Shown: positions 36,401-42,176 of the stretch, one piece after another
How positions within the stretch are numbered: the stretch's first letter is position 1
How the letters are laid out: every line of letters starts with the position of its first letter
Origin: Henricia sp. BOLD:AAB3569
Lineage: Eukaryota; Echinodermata; Asteroidea; Spinulosida; Echinasteridae
Length of the DNA: 64,000 bases
Assembly: GCA_037783545.1 (NCBI GenBank)
Contig: JBBELK010000490.1
Location: 682,001 to 746,000, forward strand
Direction: 5' to 3'
Notes under the pieces: model-generated
Told to the model about the DNA's origin: nothing
Database searches by the model: none
Seen by the model: only the letters and a program-made list of their open reading frames with translations
Made by a program: the position numbers and the translations under genes

Positions 36401-39191
36401 AATCGACGTCACGACACCATTATTTACGTCATTCTCGGCCGCCATACTTCAAGGTAGTGAGTGGTTGCTATGGGAACTGGCGTGCAACCTCGTCAAGTTT
36501 AGATGCGTGCGGCGCCCGCGCGATTCCATATCACGCAAACAACGACCCAGTAGTTGAATTCAACATGTCGCGGCGCGGCGCACGCGTACTGCACGCGTGG
36601 GAACAAAACTAGCTGAACGTATCGTTAAACTGTAGTGCAAAGTGCAAACAAATTAAACTAGTGCTTAACTAACTATGGTGGACCAAAAGTTTGGCCTACT
36701 AGGCCTTCGTCAGGGTGGTTGTTGGTCTTTGCAGTACAGTTTAAAAGTTTAACAGTGATACACAGCTGCGTACATCGCGCATGTTACTGCCCACAAACAT
36801 GGCGGAAACCACTGCATTGTGACGTTGCATGACATCACATTCCCAAGCCATATAGGCTCCGCATATTTGCATATATGCAAATCTGACTCTGGGATCTGTG
36901 GGTCCTAACCGTAGCTGCTACGATAACACGAATCCGGTTGCTAAGGACTCCTTCCCTGCACGTCCGCCATTACTGGGGGCCATCCACTGCCATGGACTGG
37001 GCGCTTTGTCTTGATGTTAAATCGAACAGCGCACAACGCGTACGCGTACACAGGCTTCGCAAGCAAATAAACGCGCAAAATTGTTCGAAGTGACAACACA
37101 AAACCCACAGTTCATGGCACTGGATGTCATTGAGTAAAATAAAATATCACACTGGAAAAAAGTACCGGGTAAGTGCCTTGTGCACCTGTTTGGGAAACGG
37201 CCGGCCTTGCGGGACCTATGTGAACACTATTGTCCGAAAGATTTCCAGTGCACCTCCCACCCTTACCTCCATGCATTTACTGTATTCTCTGTTTGACATA
37301 TTATTTTTCTTTTAATATTTTTGTCGCCTCAAATTTACCTCTTGCAACTTTCAGCATGATTTGTGAAGTTCCGCATGGCCAGTACACGTGACATTACGTC
37401 ACATACACCGCTGCCAATGAGACCGGGCCTTAATAATGTGAATGCAGTATATCGTTCATGGCACAAAGGGCATATGGATATGCCGATACGTGCCATTCAA
37501 TCTGCTACAACAACAACAACAATATCACACTGTATAGGGTTGCACCCCAGTAAATAGGGCTCCCATAGGAACCAATGCTAAATGCCCAATTTTCTAAAAA
37601 TATTTAAAAATACTCACAACTCTCTCAGCTTCTCAGGACAACAACCAGAATAATCACCGAAGTCTCATCTTTTTAATTCTGTTCAATTTTATGGGGGTAA
37701 TCTGTCACTTTTATTCCCTAATTTCCATTTGAAACAAAACTATCCCTACAACAGTGAAATTTGCTAATCAGACCAGCATCCATTTTGGAACAAAGGCACA
37801 TACGCTACTGGGCAAAATAGGGCCACTTTTAGGAGCTACAGTGTTTAAAATGTTTATAATTGGAAGAAAAAATACCCCACATCGCGACGATAGTCATATT
37901 CTACACAAGACCACACTCGTTCAGCTCGAAACTCTCCCTAATAAAGAAGAATTTGAGGGCATACAAAATATTCATGAGCTCGGCGCACAGATCTCTTCCT
38001 ATTTACTTGGGTGCACCCATAGTAGTGCCTGGTTCCTGAGCGAAGAAAGGCTGACATTTAAGTTGCAGAAAATGTGCAGAGCACGCGCACATAAAAGGAA
38101 TTTTTCCGAACCTCTGCCGAACTGAAGGAAATGTTCTGTTCGGAAGTGCCATGTTCGGCAAAAACTCATTAGGTTCGTCCCTTCAGTTTTACGGGTCTAA
38201 ACCACTCGGCCACGGTACCCCACACAAAATATTTCTCAACTCGAATGATTGGTCAGAATATAAATGAGGATTTGTCTTGTTATAACCTTTGCTTTCAGGG
38301 TGCAGGGCCTTCCAGTGGAGATCTTTGTACCAATTGCAAAGTAAGGCATTTTTATAGAGCTCTTTTCTACAAAGTGTAATGTCAATATTTATTTTATTCT
38401 TGACTCGTTGGTCTTAGTTAAATTTCCAAACTACACTACCATTTGTAAAGGGGCGTTCACACTATCGCGAAAAATTAGCTTTGCGTGCGGCTGTGCCATT
38501 GGTTTGTACAGGAGCTGGTTTGCTGCTTCTGCGCTGCCTCTTGCAATGCGCAAAACATTTCAAGCTAGGTCAAAGCTAAAAATTGTTGAACTTTTACCGC
38601 GGTGTGTTGACCTTTCCAACGCACAGCCAATGGGTTATCAGAGAAGCCCCAAGTTACCGAAGTTGATTTTTTCATTTTGGAAAGATCAAAGATTGGGACC
38701 AGCGTGGCAGTGTGGTTTTCCCGCGATAGTGTGAACGCCCCTTTAACAAAACTTGGTTTTTCTAGATGAGTGCATGTAACATTTTTTTACACAAAACCAA
38801 ACGCTGGTGACTTTCTACCATGCAGGAGCAAATCGAAAGAGGAATCCGTGAAATAGTGATCGGCAAAGTCAGAGCAGAGGATTTTGGGGGTTTACCACGA
38901 GAAATCATTTATGAACTCTGCATCCATCTTGACAAAGAAGGAATCAACAACTGGATACAACTTGCCGAAAATCTCACCGGCTGTGGCCATGGTACAATAA
39001 GCGCAGCCATCAAGTCGGAAAGACTCGGGGCAAAGGACCTGCTGAAAATCTACTTTGAGATAAGTCGAAGACACGGAAAAGACAATGCAGAGTCGGTGAG
39101 GTGTCTTGTTGAAAGGTTGCATGAAATACACAACGACAAGGCAGTACAGATTATAGGGTTGGGAAATCCGCATGCTTTTCTTTGCTCGTAA
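12322..39191 (+). CDS. UNC5C-like ZU5-UPA-Death domain protein, multi-exon gene (5' end missing)
   Basis: Eight exons join in compatible phases: 12322-12431, 12950-13047, 13265-13915, 31882-32025, 33637-33828, 34252-34308, 38299-38340 and 38826-39191. The product is about 550 residues plus an unfound N-terminus. In order it has a Ser/Asp/Glu-rich N-terminal stretch, a ZU5 domain, a UPA domain split over two exons, a short linker, and a C-terminal Death domain ending 20-30 residues before the stop. This is the architecture of the intracellular part of UNC5 netrin receptors and of the cytoplasmic protein UNC5CL, where Death domains recruit partners for apoptosis or NF-kB signalling. No immunoglobulin, thrombospondin or membrane segment was found upstream, which together with length (human UNC5CL is about 520 residues) favours the UNC5CL-like form. 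The roughly 18-kb third intron is packed with repeats. Domains and splice sites were judged by eye. Confidence 0.72.
12950..13047 (+). CDS. Exon: linker before the ZU5 domain
   Basis: Bounded by an acceptor (CTTCGTCCAG) and a GTGAGT donor. It takes one base from the previous exon and ends in phase 0, coding for about 33 residues (EDKDREASKTPEDSVMKPVK...). It is charged and probably unstructured. The phase match on both sides is the main support. Confidence 0.55.
13265..13915 (+). CDS. Exon: ZU5 domain of the UNC5C-like protein
   Basis: A 217-codon open exon follows acceptor TGTTGTTTCAG and ends at donor GTAAAT, phase 0 on both sides. From about residue 48 of the exon it reads as a ZU5 domain: the 'G-x-L.....GV.L.IPQGAL' start (YFDHRGGNLDL, HLTIPQGALT), the 'LSP.V.CGP.GL.F..SV.LSFPH' core (LSPMVQCGPQGLQFTESV) and the final strand VFLVDHFTIYKL. 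ZU5 domains of UNC5, ankyrin and PIDD1 fold against the UPA domain, which in UNC5 helps hold the Death domain in check. The exon's last residues (ICVHSWNHGAVDSEK) begin the UPA domain and continue in the exon at 31882. Confidence 0.82.
14106..14430 (+). repeat. Full-length tRNA-derived SINE
   Basis: The head reads GGTACCGTGGCCGAGTGG (A-box, Leu/Ser-tRNA style) and GGTTTGAGCC (B-box). A body containing GTGCCCTTGAGCAAGGCACT follows, and the 3' part ends AGGAATCCTTGGTATGAATA with an A-rich tail. Related pieces lie at 12120-12240 (tail), about 38165-38222 (head, - strand) and about 62668-62735 (body). It sits inside the third intron of the UNC5C-like gene, in sense orientation. Confidence 0.68.
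14431..17193. other. Intronic DNA with a small hairpin repeat
   Basis: No coding exon is supported. At about 15497-15566 the word GCCGAAACAGCTAA occurs twice, with TAGCTGTTTCGGCA between the copies, forming a short stem-loop. A word pair AAAGGGACACACCGGC (15611) and GCCGGTGTGTACCTTTA (30689) hints at another TIR family, but only single ends are visible. Confidence 0.35.
17194..17333 (+). other. Candidate terminal exon in the third intron
   Basis: A good polypyrimidine tract and acceptor (TTTTTCATGTACAG) precede a frame of about 46 codons ending in TGA: VNLPQKVQHFACVTANSESD and onward, Ser/Glu-rich. It could be an alternative last exon of the UNC5C-like gene, or chance. I see no domain, and the entry phase does not match the phase-0 donor at 13915, so an intermediate exon would be required. 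Confidence 0.22.
17925..18115. repeat. GC-rich mini-satellite with hairpin-forming units
   Basis: Three imperfect units of about 55-65 bases each contain GGTGTAGCG, a short loop, CGCTACGCC, and then GGCAACCGAAAGCC or a close variant. Each unit can fold on its own (GTAGCG with CGCTAC). It is strikingly GC-rich against AT-rich neighbours, as is the surrounding 17750-18230 block. Confidence 0.6.
18116..18876. other. Intronic DNA, no supported gene
   Basis: No exon or clear repeat structure is seen. A GC-rich word GCGCGGCGCCGGCCGGCC lies near 18671. Confidence 0.35.
18877..20902. mobile_element. Two-kilobase foldback element with arms of about 700 bp
   Basis: The left arm (18877 to about 19570) and the right arm (about 20200 to 20902) are diverged reverse complements. 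Paired words include GGCGTGGCCCGCCTATGTC at both extremities, AAAACGGATCCAAACTTG, and GAAAAAGTGACATTT at the inner edges. The roughly 630-base centre is unpaired. The frames seen in the arms are complementary shadows of each other and do not look protein-coding. No clear target duplication was found, so the exact ends are uncertain. It lies within the third intron of the UNC5C-like gene. Confidence 0.65.
20903..21414. other. Intronic spacer between repeats
   Basis: No exon or repeat is recognised. Confidence 0.3.
21447..21586. repeat. Cluster of three AGGTGATCGG hairpins
   Basis: Perfect stem-loops lie at 21447-21474, 21505-21533 and 21559-21586. Each has the stem AGGTGATCGG/CCGATCACCT, and the loops alternate (AACTCATT, or a GC-extended stem around CAACA). 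Spacers contain ATTACT..CGTACGATTTC. Two more copies occur at 41356-41443. Confidence 0.75.
23402..23760. mobile_element. TTAA-flanked MITE, copy 1
   Basis: The ends AGGAGTGTGACCAGA and TCTGGTCACGCTCCT are inverted and flanked on both sides by TTAA (23398-23401 and 23761-23764). This is the target duplication expected for piggyBac- or Kolobok-type transposition. It interrupts the second Helitron-like unit; the first unit has the uninterrupted equivalent at about 21965-21980. A sister copy is at 30752-31112. Confidence 0.78.
24775..24897. mobile_element. 123-bp near-perfect palindromic MITE
   Basis: The arms are about 53 bases each, starting CAGCAGCCGATTTCACG and ending CGTGAAATCGGCTGCTG, around a loop of about 17 bases. 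Such a long, well-matched hairpin suggests recent insertion or gene conversion between arms. It lies in the second Helitron-like unit. Confidence 0.75.
25116..25260 (+). CDS. Candidate UPA-like exon, second copy, part 1
   Basis: An open stretch runs from a weak acceptor (CTTACCTGAACAG) to a GTATTC donor and reads ...HLYLQLRLEDKQDD...GEPKRMSKRQMPTR. It resembles the middle of a UPA domain (hydrophobic strand, then a Q-x-I/M-P turn) and joins in frame to the exon at 25409. Its entry phase is not compatible with a direct splice from the ZU5 exon at 13915. It could be an alternative 3' end of the UNC5C-like gene, or the remnant of a tandem duplicate. Confidence 0.35.
25409..25622 (+). CDS. Candidate UPA-like terminal exon, second copy, part 2
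   Basis: After a strong acceptor (TTTTTTCCCTAG) the frame continues as SFSRRGVFGREQPTHVHSFP, then DGPAKVKVVPKWHEGDTHQQ, and stops at TAA. The pattern 'THVHSF....KVKVVP' parallels 'YCNVLSY....NVHFSICP' in the 33637 exon, which is what led me to call it UPA-like. An AATAAA at 25806-25811 could serve as its polyadenylation signal. If transcribed, this form would lack the Death domain. Confidence 0.42.
25806..25811 (+). terminator. Candidate polyadenylation signal
   Basis: AATAAA about 185 bases after the stop of the 25409 exon, followed by T/GT-rich sequence. It is a common hexamer, so weak on its own. Confidence 0.25.
25812..28135. other. Intronic DNA with a CpG-rich block
   Basis: No exon is supported. 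Bases 26630-26960 are rich in CG dinucleotides (CACGCGCACGTG, GTGCGTGCGCG), unlike the AT-rich flanks. The block ends near a short ATG frame (MAFPFSGTSVPIFRCGSETS...) of 30 codons. A 94-codon frame at 27265-27549 shows no domain. Confidence 0.3.
28136..28745. repeat. Foldback repeat built from TCGTACGA / GTCCTGCGAC words
   Basis: Dozens of imperfect CGTACGATT, GTCGTAGGACAG and GTCCTGCGACG words, in both orientations, fill about 600 bases. The middle (about 28385-28475) is a clear palindrome centred near 28430, with CGTACGATTTTAGGG on one side and CCCTCAAAATCATACG on the other. This subterminal-iteration layout is common in foldback DNA transposons. I found no clean TIR or target duplication. 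Confidence 0.5.
28746..29479. other. Intronic spacer
   Basis: No exon is seen. The words GGCGGCCATCTTGGA and AAAATGGCCGACA near 29298-29330 resemble the dispersed repeat that follows. Confidence 0.3.
29480..29735 (-). repeat. Dispersed repeat, copy B
   Basis: Reverse-complement relative of the block at 6945-7215. It shares GGCCAATTCCAAAATGGC, TGACCTTGAAAAACG, TCTACCCT.GGGTTTTC and ACAAACAATAAAAGCCAC-type words at moderate divergence. Confidence 0.6.
29788..29858. repeat. Poly-C tract
   Basis: About 70 bases of nearly pure C with a few T and A interruptions. It can form i-motif/G-quadruplex structures and is a likely assembly or sequencing trouble spot. Confidence 0.85.
30020..30490. repeat. 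Pro/Ala-coding mini-satellite based on CCCAGCCCAG
   Basis: Imperfect units built from CCCAGCCCA, GATGCCATCC and AAAGCCACCCC fill about 470 bases, including two copies of a longer unit with GGAAGTTCAGAAGCCAC (near 30308 and 30428). All frames are open by composition, giving proline-rich translations, so open frames here are not evidence for a gene. Confidence 0.8.
30752..31112. mobile_element. TTAA-flanked MITE, copy 2
   Basis: Same family as 23402-23760 but in the opposite orientation. The ends AGGAGCGTGACCAGAG and TCTGGTCACACTCCT are flanked by TTAA at 30748-30751 and 31113-31116. The interiors match closely over about 360 bases (for example CGAGTCGGCTTTCAGCGG), so both copies are probably young. 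Confidence 0.8.
31117..31881. other. Intronic DNA before the UPA exon
   Basis: No exon is seen. The words GCGGTACCGC (31737) and GGTACCGC (31813) repeat within 80 bases. A pyrimidine-rich run leads into the acceptor at 31881. Confidence 0.35.
31882..32025 (+). CDS. Exon: first part of the UPA domain
   Basis: The exon has 48 codons, phase 0 at both ends, after a pyrimidine-rich acceptor and before a GTCGGT donor. It reads NVKKRENEMASGMLDDFRNL then VFFLDHGDLVVEVTKLDEGW. This continues the final residues of the ZU5 exon into the UPA pattern 'E...GG.L.D.....F...GNL.V.I.DL..GW'. UPA domains link ZU5 to Death in UNC5, PIDD1 and ankyrins. The match of phase and motif across an 18-kb intron is the strongest evidence that the two ends belong to one gene. 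Confidence 0.7.
32026..33119. other. Intronic DNA, no supported gene
   Basis: No further exon or defined repeat is seen. A short inverted pair around CGTGGAGAAAATGTTCTCCACG near 32106 forms a small hairpin. Confidence 0.35.
33120..33301 (+). repeat. Probable retroposon 3' tail with (AAACT)n
   Basis: The block ends in AATAAACTAAACTAAACTAA, a short pentamer run typical of the 3' ends of some LINEs and their SINEs. The upstream 150 bases have no coding frame. A LINE 3' untranslated relic is the likeliest reading. Confidence 0.4.
33637..33828 (+). CDS. Exon: second part of the UPA domain
   Basis: The exon runs 64 codons from acceptor GGGATATTTGTAG to donor GTCAGT, phase 0 at both ends. It starts YINKEKICHIPSN, includes a glutamine/alanine/serine stretch, and ends YCNVLSYQNSADKHTRSWNN then VHFSICPQL, matching the closing strands of UPA ('.C.f.f......v...i...'). 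A later acceptor (TGACACAG before 33700) would give a shorter 43-codon form in the same frame, so the start is uncertain. Confidence 0.62.
33941..34010 (+). repeat. tRNA-derived SINE head
   Basis: TAGCTCAGCTGGTAAACC (A-box) and GGGTTCGAATTCC (B-box) are correctly spaced. The 5' GCCATAT and the 3' CCATATG do not form an acceptor stem, so it is a SINE promoter rather than a working tRNA gene. Confidence 0.6.
34252..34308 (+). CDS. Exon: basic linker between UPA and Death domains
   Basis: The exon has nineteen codons (SKQDDRAKSNQTSRCRCIK) between a strong acceptor (TTTTGCCTGCAG) and a consensus donor (GTACGT), phase 0 on both sides. There is no domain. The support is splice quality and phase. 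Confidence 0.5.
34339..34495. mobile_element. Palindromic MITE of about 155 bp
   Basis: The arms GGGCGGTTTCACGC..CGGGTTACTAAAC and GTTTAGTGACCCG..GCGTGAAATCGCC are reverse complements with a few mismatches over about 33 bases. The centre contains a second pair (GTCCTCCA with TGGAGGAC). Confidence 0.62.
34496..35549. other. Intronic DNA with a 20-bp inverted pair
   Basis: ACACTGGATGAAG (about 34939) and CTTCATCCAGTGT (about 35184) are inverted about 245 bases apart and may be element ends. The 158-codon - strand frame at 34676-35152 has no recognisable motif. Confidence 0.35.
35550..35705 (-). repeat. tRNA-derived SINE with TTTTCCTCCCA body
   Basis: On the - strand the head has TTGGCGTAGCGGTTC (A-box-like) and GGGTTCGAATCC (B-box), followed by GGGTTTTTCCCTGGG and GGGGGTTTTCCTCCCA. 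That body resembles the conserved central 'Deu' type domain of some deuterostome SINEs. The resemblance is from memory and not tested. Confidence 0.52.
36056..36335. mobile_element. 280-bp MITE with 26-bp TIRs
   Basis: The left end TGCACCTATCAATTGTTTCC and its reverse complement at 36310-36335 bound a block with alternating CCCCACCC and GGGGTGGGG words. A TA lies near both sides, but the exact duplication is unclear. Confidence 0.68.
36336..38164. other. Intronic DNA with a CpG-rich block and an octamer palindrome
   Basis: Bases 36400-36620 and 36990-37080 are CpG-rich (CGGCGCGGCGCACGCG) within AT-rich surroundings and could mark an intronic promoter or CpG-rich insertion. The 123-codon frame at 37754-38125 has no domain and unclear status. 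Confidence 0.3.
36865..36882. promoter_or_regulatory. Perfect palindrome of two octamer (POU-type) words
   Basis: ATTTGCATATATGCAAAT is a perfect 18-bp palindrome containing the octamer ATGCAAAT in both orientations, two bases apart. Octamers are bound by POU-domain factors. It lies beside the CpG-rich block. Whether it is bound is unknown. Confidence 0.3.
38165..38222 (-). repeat. SINE head fragment
   Basis: On the - strand it reads GGGTACCGTGGCCGAGTGG, the same A-box head as the SINE at 14106, and then loses similarity. Confidence 0.5.
38299..38340 (+). CDS. Exon: micro-exon before the Death domain
   Basis: The exon has fourteen codons (GAGPSSGDLCTNCK) between acceptor TTGCTTTCAG and donor GTAAGG, phase 0 on both sides. 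It is so short that it rests wholly on splice signals and phase, but both are good. Confidence 0.45.
38448..38743. mobile_element. 296-bp MITE with 23-bp TIRs and TA duplication
   Basis: The ends AAGGGGCGTTCACACTATCG and CGATAGTGTGAACGCCCCTT are exact inverses flanked by TA (38446-38447 and 38744-38745). The 108-codon frame through it has no motif. It sits in the last intron of the UNC5C-like gene, only about 80 bases before the Death exon. Confidence 0.75.
38826..39191 (+). CDS. Exon: Death domain and C-terminus of the UNC5C-like protein
   Basis: After acceptor TTTCTACCATGCAG the last exon encodes 121 residues and TAA. Residues about 25-100 read as a Death domain: helix 1 LPREIIYELCIHLD, the invariant tryptophan in NNWIQLAENL, then ISAAIKSE and LLKIYFEISRRHG. 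The W-x-x-LA signature is typical of UNC5, PIDD1 and related Death domains, which bind other Death domains in signalling complexes. The tail (NDKAVQIIGLGNPHAFLCS) is short. There is no membrane segment. Confidence 0.75.
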   Translation, partial: EQIERGIREIVIGKVRAEDFGGLPREIIYELCIHLDKEGINNWIQLAENLTGCGHGTISAAIKSERLGAKDLLKIYFEISRRHGKDNAESVRCLVERLHEIHNDKAVQIIGLGNPHAFLCS

Positions 39192-39305
39192 ATGTGTCTT
39201 TGGGTTTAATCAGTTTACTTGTACTGGATCAGAACGGAACATTTTTAAAGTGTGAGTCATTGCCCAGGCAGTTCACAAAAGGTGATGTACTTTGGCTCTG
39301 AATAG

Positions 39306-39375
39306 ATCGTATCGAATAGCCGCCATCTTGGGGGCAGTTTCTGTTTCTTGAGGACATGCATGGTTGTGAGTTGAC
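39306..39375 (+). repeat. Half copy of the 9713-9852 MITE
   Basis: GATCGTATCGAATAGCCGCC, GGGCAGTTTCT and TTGAGGACAT.CATGGTTG match the left half of the palindromic MITE. The right half is absent. It lies about 115 bases after the stop codon, probably in the 3' untranslated region. Confidence 0.6.
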
Positions 39376-39445
39376 CAATTTAAAGGACACAAATTTGACC
39401 AAAAGATGGCAGATATTTAAGAATTGCCATATTAGATTAGTTTAA

Positions 39446-39451
39446 AATAAA
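39446..39451 (+). terminator. Candidate polyadenylation signal of the UNC5C-like gene
   Basis: AATAAA about 255 bases after the stop codon, followed by a T-rich stretch. No transcript evidence. Confidence 0.28.
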
Positions 39452-40275
39452 TTTGTTTCATGTTTTACGACATGACTTGTATTGTTTTTTATGGCAACTT
39501 GTAAAGAGAAATGTAACATTTTTGCTACCTAAGACCAATGATAAAGTTTAATTCTAAATGCCTTTAATGCACATGTACACGGTAATGTGTACATGGTTCT
39601 TTCGTAAACAGTCTACTTAATGCAGTATTGCCATTTTCAGATTTTTTTAGAGCATGTAACAAAATTAATCTGTATATGGCATAAACATTATTTTGTAATG
39701 TTTTCACACATGCAACACGTGCAGCTGGCCTCTGCATGCATTAATACTCAGATATATGGCCAAATAAATCAAAGACAAAACACTCTATATGTTTTCCTGG
39801 TGAAAACTTGCACATTTATGCTTTATTTTGGCTAGTTTGCATGACGTCTGAAATCATTATACAGTATGTAACATTTCTTTTCCCGAAAATCCATGTATCC
39901 AGGATGCGGCAAGCCTCAGAAATTCATGTATCCATCATGTGTAGTGCTTATACGGATGTGCATGATGTATACATGCATTATGTATGTCTGTATTGCAAGC
40001 CCTCCACAGGATGCGACAATACATCCAAGTTATCAAAGTTGGATTTACTTTAAACTGGTGGGAACAATATCATTGTTTGGACTGTAATTTTTCTTACCTC
40101 GTACAAAGTATATATATTGTCTAAATCGCCTCTCACTTTGAAAAGTGCTTGAAGGAGTGTATTTAATTTCATTCACAGAAAATTTATCCGTAATGTGTGT
40201 GTCATACGTTTCAATCGCTCCATGGAGCATATTAAATTTAAATGGACAACGCATAGCGCAGTACAGACACATTTA
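39452..40275. other. AT-rich flank downstream of the gene
   Basis: No gene is supported. Short frames have no motif. Confidence 0.35.
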
Positions 40276-40745
40276 GGGAGCGCGTGTGGTCTAGTGGGTA
40301 CGAAGCGGGACTCCCAATCAGAGGTAGGGAGCGCGTGTGGTCTAGTGGGTACGAAGCGGGACTCCCAATCAGAGGTTGGGGTTCGAGCCCCACTTCGACC
40401 AACGTATCTGTGTCCCTGGGCAAGGCACTTAATCCCAGTTGCCTCGTCAACCCAAGCGATATATGGGAAGCTGTTAAGGGGAATGCCACAATCTAACTGC
40501 GGATAGGGTTGTGCGCCTGACCAGCAGCCACCTAGTTGGACTATCGAACAAATCCTAAATGCTGGATTTTCGTCAAGGGGGATGCTTCCTCTTTAAGAGT
40601 TTATTTGCAAAAACAGATAAGTGCCAATCAAAATTGTGCATGTACCTGGTAATTCCCTGATGGCAGCGGTAATAATGGTAACAGCGCCTTGAGCACCCTG
40701 CTGGGTGGATATGTACGTGCGCTATACAAATATAATCATCATTAT
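40276..40745 (+). repeat. tRNA-derived SINE with duplicated head and internal insertion
   Basis: The head TGGTCTAGTGGGTACGAAGC (A-box) is present twice in tandem with a 51-base period (from 40276 and 40327). Only the second copy continues into the B-box GGTTCGAGCCC and the body (CCCTGGGCAAGGCACTTAAT...). The 3' part ends with an (A/T)-rich tail after GCGCTATACAAATA. The body is interrupted at about 40530-40655 by sequence absent from the copy at 45618-45907. Confidence 0.68.
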
Positions 40746-40857
40746 CCGCGTTGCTTTTTCGAACTGATATTTACACATCACAAGTCACTTTTACAAATTG
40801 AATGCGTTAATGTTGCATTTTGCTGGTTATTTTCTGAAAGGCAAGACGGAAAAACTT

Positions 40858-40975
40858 GAGGTACATGCACAATGTTGATTGGCACTTATCTGTTTTTGCA
40901 AATAAACTCTTACAGAGGAAGCATCCCCCTTGACGAAAATCCAGCATTTAGGATTTGTTCGATAGTCCAAACATC
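40858..40975 (-). repeat. Inverted copy of the SINE-interrupting segment
   Basis: Words such as CATGCACAATGTTGATTGGC, TTTTTGCAAATAAACTCTTA and GGATTTGTTCGATAGTCCAA are the reverse complement of 40535-40655. The two copies are therefore arms of one inverted repeat, about 200 bases apart. Confidence 0.62.
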
Positions 40976-41355
40976 CCTCTTGCCGACGTGGATTTTTATT
41001 ATTTTTTAATTGTCGGTTTTAAGTGGATAAATTGCAAGCAAAAGTTCGCTTTTCGAAAATGAGATTTTCGCGATTTCTAAAACGCTCATTAGGTATTCAT
41101 GATATGCGCGTGACCCCGTGACGCAATCCTGAGAAAGAGAAGTCAACACAATTGTTAGCTCCATACGTTTACACGCAAAAAACTTGGAAAACCGTCTCTG
41201 TTAGATGTTGTTTTTTGAAGAATTGTGTTGGTCCAAAAAGCCAGAGATATGCCCAGTAGCTGCGTAGTTGTATGTTTTACCAGACACTTTGAAAAAAAAA
41301 GAGCAGAAAAATTTTCTTTTCTATTACCAAGAGAGAGAAAAATTAGTCGCTCATT

Positions 41356-41443
41356 AGGTGATCGGGCCAACAGCCCGATCACCTATTACTCTCGTACGAT
41401 TTCTTTGTCTTTTTTAGGTGATCGGAAGTGATTCCGATCACCT
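41356..41443. repeat. Two AGGTGATCGG hairpins
   Basis: Stem-loops at 41356-41384 and 41416-41443 with the same stem and spacer words as 21447-21586. They stand just outside the left arm of the palindrome at 41545. Confidence 0.72.
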
Positions 41444-41956
41444 ATTACTATTGTACGATTTCTTTGTCTTTTAGCCTTTGTTTTCGTTTTGAATTTATTT
41501 ATTTTTTCCGTTTATTTCTTCTTCTTCTTCTGATTTTTTTCCCATAGACAAAGCGCATGTACTCTAGTAGCTCATGGTGCTGTTGTATGCAATTTAATGT
41601 CCAGACCTAAACTCTTCAAGAATCCACTAAATGAAGGTCCAGGAACAATATTTGGTTGGTAACACATTTCCCACTGACGGCGAAATAGCTGAAATGGCCA
41701 CGCCCCTTTTTTGGGCCACGCCCTTTTTGAGCGAAGTACTACCCATCCTAGGAGGTTGCCCGACCACTCAAAATGTGCGCAATTGCCACATTATGGGAGG
41801 TCAGTAATACATTTTCATATCCAAAAGTAAATGGTTTGTAAGATAATTGCCAAAAACCGATTTCAGCATGTTACGCACTACAATTGTATAATACATGTAC
41901 CACCAAGGCCACAACATAGGTATGACACTTTATCATATTACCTTTGTACCTTTTGT

Positions 41957-42118
41957 GGGAGCGCGTGTGGTCTAGTGGGTATGAAGCGGGACTCCCAATC
42001 AGCTAGAGGTGGTGGGTTCTACCGGTAGCCCCACTATGACCAACGCGCCTGTGTCCCTGGGCTAGGCACTTAATCCCAGTTGCCTCGTCAACCCAAGCGA
42101 TATTTGGGAAGCTGTTAT
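41957..42118 (+). repeat. SINE, 3'-truncated copy in the left arm
   Basis: GGGAGCGCGTGTGGTCTAGT opens the same SINE family as 40276. It stops after GATATTTGGGAAGCTGTTA, where the mirror copy in the right arm continues. The 3' half was therefore deleted here after the arms formed, or gained on the other side. Confidence 0.65.
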
Positions 42119-42176
42119 TTTGCATATTGTTCCTATTTTGGAGTATTTGGATTTCTACACTTTTTGCCTTTACTAC

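Noticed and set aside
37754-38125. 123-codon frame as an exon of the UNC5C-like gene
   Set aside because: It shows no UPA or Death similarity, and the flanking exons already join in phase without it.
38408-38734. 108-codon frame just before the Death exon
   Set aside because: It lies within a MITE whose exact inverted ends and TA duplication account for the sequence.
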